Shown: positions 23,374 through 26,707 of the stretch, one piece after another
How positions within the stretch are numbered: the first letter of the stretch is position 1
Layout: each line of letters starts with the position of its first letter
NCBI GenBank assembly: GCA_002373755.1
Contig: DFJU01000108.1
Coordinates: 22,950-49,656 of the forward strand
From: Bacteroidales bacterium UBA3663
Lineage (GTDB): Bacteria; Bacteroidota; Bacteroidia; Bacteroidales; UBA3663
Length of the DNA: 26,707 bases
Reading direction: 5' to 3'
The notes under the pieces: generated by a model
What the model was told of the DNA's origin: nothing
Seen by the model: only the letters and a program-made list of their open reading frames with translations
Databases searched by the model: none
Position numbers and translations under genes: made by a program

Positions 23374-23405
23374 ATTGGCCAACCAAAAATTTGTGGCTAT
23401 CTTTG
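23374..23405 (+). promoter_or_regulatory. Predicted promoter for the small gene and NhaC antiporter
   Basis: ATTGG at 23374-23378 followed about 19-20 bases later by TATCTTTG (23398-23405), a perfect TAnnTTTG element. Expected start near 23412, about 18 bases before the ATG at 23430. The -33 region coincides with one copy of the CATTGGCC word. Confidence 0.65.
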
Positions 23406-23429
23406 CAACTCACATTTATCAACACTACT

Positions 23430-23687
23430 ATGGACGAAAATCTTTCGCAACAGATTCTGAACGCGCCGCAATGCGCATCGCCAATCAAGAACAAACAGCA
23501 GGCAAAGGCCTTCATGCGCTACCTGTGGCACGATGTTCAGCTCAATTTTACGGCCGATGACGACTTCTCGACCTTCGGACTTTTCACGGACGATGCCGCC
23601 GACCTGCTCAACCGGCGCATGAACGAATGTTTCGAGCTTTTCCACGAACAGACATACGACCTCCTCATCGCCGTGATGGAGGCCTGA
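23430..23687 (+). CDS. Small conserved-looking protein of unknown function
   Basis: An 85-residue acidic soluble protein starting MDENLSQQILNAPQCASPIK. No known domain is recognised. It is rich in Phe, Asp and Leu (FTADDDFSTFGLFTDDAADLL, near residues 39-59) and looks alpha-helical, with no signal peptide or membrane segment. ATG at 23430 is preferred over the upstream in-frame Met because a near-perfect promoter lies immediately before it. It is 31 bases upstream of the NhaC-type gene, same strand, so the two are likely co-transcribed. Confidence 0.65.
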   Translation: MDENLSQQILNAPQCASPIKNKQQAKAFMRYLWHDVQLNFTADDDFSTFGLFTDDAADLLNRRMNECFELFHEQTYDLLIAVMEA

Positions 23688-23718
23688 CCACAAAAAATCC
23701 GCGTAGTACGCGCCACAA

Positions 23719-24999
23719 ATGAAATTACTCTCCCTTTCACCGCTTTTCGTTTTTCTGGGTTCATACGTCGCACTGTGCGTCATGGGCAACGATTTTTCGC
23801 ACTCGTCGATTGCGCTGGTGGCCTTCCTGCTCGCGTCAATCTACGCATTGGCCATAGGCAGCGGAAAGATTGCCGACCGCGTGACGACATTTTCGCGCGG
23901 TGCCGGACATCCCACGGTGCTGCTCATGGTGTGGATCTACGTGCTGGCCGGCGCCTTCGCCTATTGCGCCAAGCAGATGGGCTGCATCGAGGCTACGGTC
24001 GATCTGACCCTGCACCTGCTGCCGCCGTCGCTGCTGCTACCGGGCATTTTTCTGGCGGCATGTTTCGTGTCGTTGGCCATAGGCACATCGTGCGGAACGA
24101 TTATCCAGCTCGTCCCGATTGCCGTCGGCATCGCGCTCAAGACCGACGTGCAGCTGCCGCTCATGGTGGCCATCGTGGTGGGCGGCGCATACTTCGGCGA
24201 CAACCTGTCGTTCATCAGCGACACGACAATCGCCGCCACGCAGACGCAGGGCTGCCGGATGCGCGACAAGTTCCGCGCGAACCTCCGAATGGTACTTCCC
24301 GTCGCGCTGCTCATGCTCGTGGTCTATTATTTCATGGGACGCGACGCGCGAGTGCTGCAACAGCCGCACGACATCGACCTGCTACTGGTTGCGCCCTATC
24401 TGGCTGTCATCGTCACGGCCCTGTTGGGCGTCGATGTGATGCTCGTGCTCCTGCTCGGACTTGCAATGACGGGTATCATCGGCCTGTGGCGCGGCTCGTT
24501 CACGCTGTTCGGATGGGCTGACCAGATCGGCACCGGCATGATCGGCATGGGCGAACTGATGCTGATGGCGATGCTCGCCGCCGGCCTGCTGGAGATGATT
24601 CGCGTAAACGGCGGCATCGACTACCTGCTACGCCACGTCACCCGCGGCATCGGTAGCCGACGCGGCGCGGAATTCGGAATTGCGGCACTGGTCTGCCTCG
24701 TCAACATCTGCACGGCCAACAATACGGTCGCCATCCTCACGGCGGGACCAATCGCACGGCCGATTGCCGAACGCTACGCGATTCCTGCCACACGCGCAGC
24801 CTCGATTCTCGACACGGCATCGTGCTTCACGCAAGGTCTGCTGCCCTACAGCGTGCAGCTGCTCTTTGCAGCCAACCTCGTCTCGCAGCTCACCGGACAG
24901 CCGTTCAGCACCGTCTGCGTCATTCCGTACCTTTTCTATCCGATGGGCATCGGCCTGGCTGTGGTGGTCTCGACGCTCCTGCAACGGAAGCGGGCATAA
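23719..24999 (+). CDS. NhaC-family Na+/H+ antiporter
   Basis: A 426-residue polytopic membrane protein with about 11-12 hydrophobic segments. Motifs such as AIGTSCGTIIQLVPIAVGIA (about 117-136), GGAYFGDNLSFISDTTIAATQTQG (about 154-177), ICTANNTVAILTAGPIA and SILDTASCFTQGLLPYSVQL match the NhaC/NhaD-like ion transporter group, including the GDN-S-SDTT signature of the ion-binding site. It exchanges sodium for protons, or a related cation/substrate pair. Second gene of a two-gene plus-strand unit, followed by a hairpin at 25029-25055. Confidence 0.88.
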   Translation: MKLLSLSPLFVFLGSYVALCVMGNDFSHSSIALVAFLLASIYALAIGSGKIADRVTTFSRGAGHPTVLLMVWIYVLAGAFAYCAKQMGCIEATVDLTLHLLPPSLLLPGIFLAACFVSLAIGTSCGTIIQLVPIAVGIALKTDVQLPLMVAIVVGGAYFGDNLSFISDTTIAATQTQGCRMRDKFRANLRMVLPVALLMLVVYYFMGRDARVLQQPHDIDLLLVAPYLAVIVTALLGVDVMLVLLLGLAMTGIIGLWRGSFTLFGWADQIGTGMIGMGELMLMAMLAAGLLEMIRVNGGIDYLLRHVTRGIGSRRGAEFGIAALVCLVNICTANNTVAILTAGPIARPIAERYAIPATRAASILDTASCFTQGLLPYSVQLLFAANLVSQLTGQPFSTVCVIPYLFYPMGIGLAVVVSTLLQRKRA

Positions 25000-25009
25000 G
25001 GACATTGGA

Positions 25010-25091
25010 CAAGAAAACAAAAAGGAATCGGTGGATGCAATCACTGCATCCACCGTTCTATGTAAACAAAGTTATAACCTAAACTAAAATC
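25010..25091 (-). ncRNA. Possible small RNA between promoter and terminator
   Basis: A perfect minus-strand promoter predicts a start near 25091; about 36 bases later comes an 11-bp hairpin and a T-rich run (ATTCCTTTTTGTTTTC). The product would be roughly 75-85 nt with a terminator-like 3' end. No family recognised; the start and end are predictions only. Confidence 0.3.
25029..25055 (-). terminator. Strong hairpin, terminator in at least the minus direction
   Basis: Perfect 11-bp stem CGGTGGATGCA / TGCATCCACCG with a five-base loop. The minus-strand 3' side is T-rich (CCTTTTTGTTTTC); the plus-strand side (TTCTATG) is a weaker tract. It lies between the convergent NhaC-type and AT-rich genes and may serve both. 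Confidence 0.75.
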
Positions 25092-25097
25092 ACGGCG

Positions 25098-25129
25098 CAA
25101 AGGTACGTTTCCACCGCCTCTACACCAAA
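25098..25129 (-). promoter_or_regulatory. Consensus Bacteroidetes promoter on the minus strand
   Basis: TTTG (25126-25129 on the minus strand), exactly 20 bases, then TACCTTTG (25098-25105), a full match to TTTG-N(19-21)-TAnnTTTG. It points at the hairpin at 25029-25055 and the antisense side of the NhaC-type gene; no protein gene is downstream. Confidence 0.6.
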
Positions 25130-25156
25130 TTCTTTTTATATATTCTCCAGTTCTTT

Positions 25157-25350
25157 TTACAATTTACAATCGATTACAGCAAGTTCATTTTCAACACAAT
25201 AAAAATCTGACAAATACAATTGTGGGACATCGACAGTGGAGGATGCCATTTTTATTTTTTCCTTGGCATTAGAGGGCTTAGCTAAACCAAAATAGAGCAA
25301 GACACAAATGGCAATGACAACGGACGATAAGAAGGAATGAACTTCTTCAT
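25157..25350 (-). pseudogene. Small NVEALA-like secreted peptide ORF with a frameshift
   Basis: Starting at the ATG at 25348-25350 the frame reads MKKF and then stops after 22 residues. In the next frame the sequence continues as HSFLSSVVIAICVLLYFGLA, a good signal-peptide core, then AKPSNAKEKIKMASSTVD, VPQLYLSDFYCVENELAVID and CKL before TAA (25157). One missing base after codon 3 would join the two parts into a ~65-residue protein with signal peptide and an LSDxxxxxNELA-type end reminiscent of the short NVEALA-family peptides of Bacteroidetes. It is a candidate frameshifted gene or sequencing error; the family link is weak. Confidence 0.4.
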
Positions 25351-25357
25351 AAATTTC

Positions 25358-26302
25358 TTAATTTTTCAAAAGACATTTAATTTTCTCATTATAGAAATTA
25401 TCAAAAAATTCCAACGTGTACTTGTTGAAGAAATCCATTTCCTTTTTTGTAAATTTATCATTAGCTCTAAATTTACAGGTCTCTAATACCAATGGTTTAA
25501 TTTCATTGAAAAAAGGCATTAGAACAGAATTGTATTTATCAATAAAGTTTGGTTGATGAATTTGCTTCACAAATCGCGACATATTGGTCAAACCAACATA
25601 TTCCACTGATTGCGTCTTATAAAAGTCGTTCACCAATCTTTTATCTCCAATTATTGTGTAGTAGTGTATTACACAATAAAAAACAGACATTGTTATGGCA
25701 TATAAATAATTCTCCATATCTTTATTCTTAAAGTACAAAGAACTTATTTTTTGCCAATAATAAGAGTGATTATTATATGGGAATTCTCTGCTCATAGCAT
25801 TTTTTAGTTCCTCAATAGCCTCTTGAGAACGAGCATCCATCTTCAGGTTTGAAACTTCTTCCTTTTGCAAATTATGCAACTCAATTCTTTCATCATCATT
25901 AATCTTTACTTCGTTATTATTACGTTCTTGCGGAGGTAATAATTCTTGTGGATATTCACAAAGAAATTTTTCCCTAAAAGAATCATACTCACCTCTAATG
26001 GAATTCAGGAAATCATCCAAGGCTCCATTTTCGTTTATATTTTGCTGTCTTACCAATTCTATCAAATTAGCATACTGCTTATTCACAAGTTCTACATCCC
26101 CATTGTTGATGGACACTTTTATTTTATCAATTGTCCATTTTATCAATTTACGTCTGTCAGGGAATGGAGTACTACACTCATTCGATTCTGTACAGCAATT
26201 ATTATCACTGCATTTCGAATCAACATATTTACGTGCATCAGTTTCACAAACTCTCTTTTCTAAAGGAGTTTTTTTGCCAAAAAGGAAATCAAAGAAGCCC
26301 AT
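25358..26302 (-). CDS. AT-rich unknown protein with amphipathic MGFFDFLFGKK start
   Basis: A 314-residue protein, function not recognised. It begins MGFFDFLFGKK, an amphipathic start common on membrane-associated bacterial proteins, followed by a Cys-containing segment (CSDNNCCTESNEC, about 31-43), a charged helical middle (about 50-170) and a Tyr/Phe-rich helical C-terminal region with a somewhat hydrophobic stretch near 202-217 (YAITMSVFYCVIHYYT). No signal peptide. Base composition is far more AT-rich than the pigment operon, and GGCC words are absent, which points to recent acquisition. The stop codon is eight bases before the start of the small frameshifted ORF. Confidence 0.6.
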   Translation of the reverse strand: MGFFDFLFGKKTPLEKRVCETDARKYVDSKCSDNNCCTESNECSTPFPDRRKLIKWTIDKIKVSINNGDVELVNKQYANLIELVRQQNINENGALDDFLNSIRGEYDSFREKFLCEYPQELLPPQERNNNEVKINDDERIELHNLQKEEVSNLKMDARSQEAIEELKNAMSREFPYNNHSYYWQKISSLYFKNKDMENYLYAITMSVFYCVIHYYTIIGDKRLVNDFYKTQSVEYVGLTNMSRFVKQIHQPNFIDKYNSVLMPFFNEIKPLVLETCKFRANDKFTKKEMDFFNKYTLEFFDNFYNEKIKCLLKN

Positions 26303-26442
26303 ATTTTTACATTGTTATATCTCAATTCCCAACATATGAGTGCATGAGATGTACATAAAACGAAACGAAGAAACAATCCATAAAAGCAATCAAGAAGCCA
26401 TGCTCAAAACACGCTATCGATGCTTGTTCATCGTCCGATGCC

Positions 26443-26707
26443 TCACTTCCGCCCGAAGTTGAATAGTTCGGATTCGGTGTGGCAGCTGTCGATGATGGCC
26501 TGCAGACGCGCCACGATGTCGGGATGCGCATCGGCCACATTGTTGTCCTCGTGGATGTCGTTGCTCAGGTCGTAGAGCTCGAAGACAGGCTCGTCGGTGC
26601 CCACCTTGAGGCGGATGCCCTTCCAGTTGCCGAGGCGAACGGCCTGCTTGCCCTGCTGTTCGTGGAATTCCCAGTAGAGGAAGTCGTGTTCGGCCTGCTT
26701 GCCATTG
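26443..26707 (-). CDS. Sulfatase (arylsulfatase A-like), C-terminal fragment
   Basis: The last 87 residues of a sulfatase running off the right edge. The readable end includes FLYWEFHEQQGKQAVRLGNW, KGIRLKVG, FELYDLSNDIHEDNNVADAH and PDIVARLQAIIDS, the typical C-terminal beta-sheet subdomain of periplasmic/secreted arylsulfatases, where YDL..D..E..N.A is conserved. The stop TGA is at 26443-26445. The catalytic formylglycine site lies outside the window. It is GC-rich, unlike the neighbour at 25358-26302. Together with the fucosidase it hints at use of sulfated or fucosylated host or plant glycans. Confidence 0.85.
   Translation of the reverse strand, partial: NGKQAEHDFLYWEFHEQQGKQAVRLGNWKGIRLKVGTDEPVFELYDLSNDIHEDNNVADAHPDIVARLQAIIDSCHTESELFNFGRK

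Larger units (their letters stand above)
25000..25357. other. 358-base gap with terminator, minus-strand promoter and a broken small ORF
   Basis: This AT-rich interval has no intact gene of normal size. Reading left to right it holds a strong hairpin (25029-25055), a minus-strand promoter consensus (25098-25129), an AT-rich stretch, and a small frameshifted reading frame (25157-25350) that begins eight bases after the neighbouring gene's stop codon. Confidence 0.6.

Noticed and set aside
26303..26442. Promoter for the AT-rich gene in the 140-base gap to the sulfatase
   Set aside because: No good TTTG-N20-TAnnTTTG match was seen; the gap holds nothing I can name.

Overview
The window reads as chromosomal DNA from a fairly GC-rich member of the Bacteroidales, Prevotella- or Bacteroides-like. 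Promoter-like sequences follow the Bacteroidetes pattern TTTG-(19-21)-TAnnTTTG, no clear Shine-Dalgarno sequences were seen, and the gene families (SLBB exporter, GH29 fucosidase, arylsulfatase, NhaC antiporter, half-ketosynthase proteins) fit that order. Species cannot be named from the sequence.

Layout. At 1-3727 (minus strand) lies the end of a surface-polysaccharide locus: the start of a Wzx-type flippase, a Wzz-type chain-length regulator and a multi-SLBB export protein. At 3781-4773 is an AT-rich secreted YD-repeat-like protein. From 22071 down to 4835, all on the minus strand and mostly overlapping or closely spaced, is a ~17 kb aryl-polyene/flexirubin-type lipid-pigment operon. In order of transcription it encodes an O-methyltransferase-like protein, an LpxL-like acyltransferase, an ApeP-like dehydratase, a ketosynthase fused to a half-ketosynthase, an acyl carrier protein, an active ketosynthase, a catalytically dead ketosynthase partner, a small EamA transporter, a GH29 fucosidase, a FabZ-like dehydratase, a glycosyltransferase-acyltransferase fusion, a secreted esterase, a second acyltransferase, an MMPL/RND exporter, a second ACP and an AMP-forming ligase. 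A ligase-loaded aryl starter would be extended by the ketosynthases on the ACPs, dehydrated, decorated by the acyl-, glycosyl- and methyltransferases, and exported by the MMPL pump. No ketoreductase or classical thioesterase is in the window.

Upstream of the operon, 22172-22209 holds a terminator for the neighbouring bile-acid-symporter-family gene (22240-23199), and the operon's predicted promoter overlaps its T-tract. On the plus strand are an 85-residue unknown gene and an NhaC-type antiporter. An AT-rich unknown gene (25358-26302) is followed by a frameshifted NVEALA-like small ORF and a possible small RNA. The right edge holds the end of an arylsulfatase.

Two repeat systems stand out. 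The first is a family of C-rich/G-rich REP-like palindromes (at least eight), mostly sitting on or right after stop codons inside the pigment operon, but two are translated in frame: one between the ketosynthase and its fused domain, the other in the signal-peptide region of the esterase. The second is a GGCC-centred word (CATTGGCCGATG and close variants), present in dozens of copies in the GC-rich genes, also in short gaps, and absent from the AT-rich genes.
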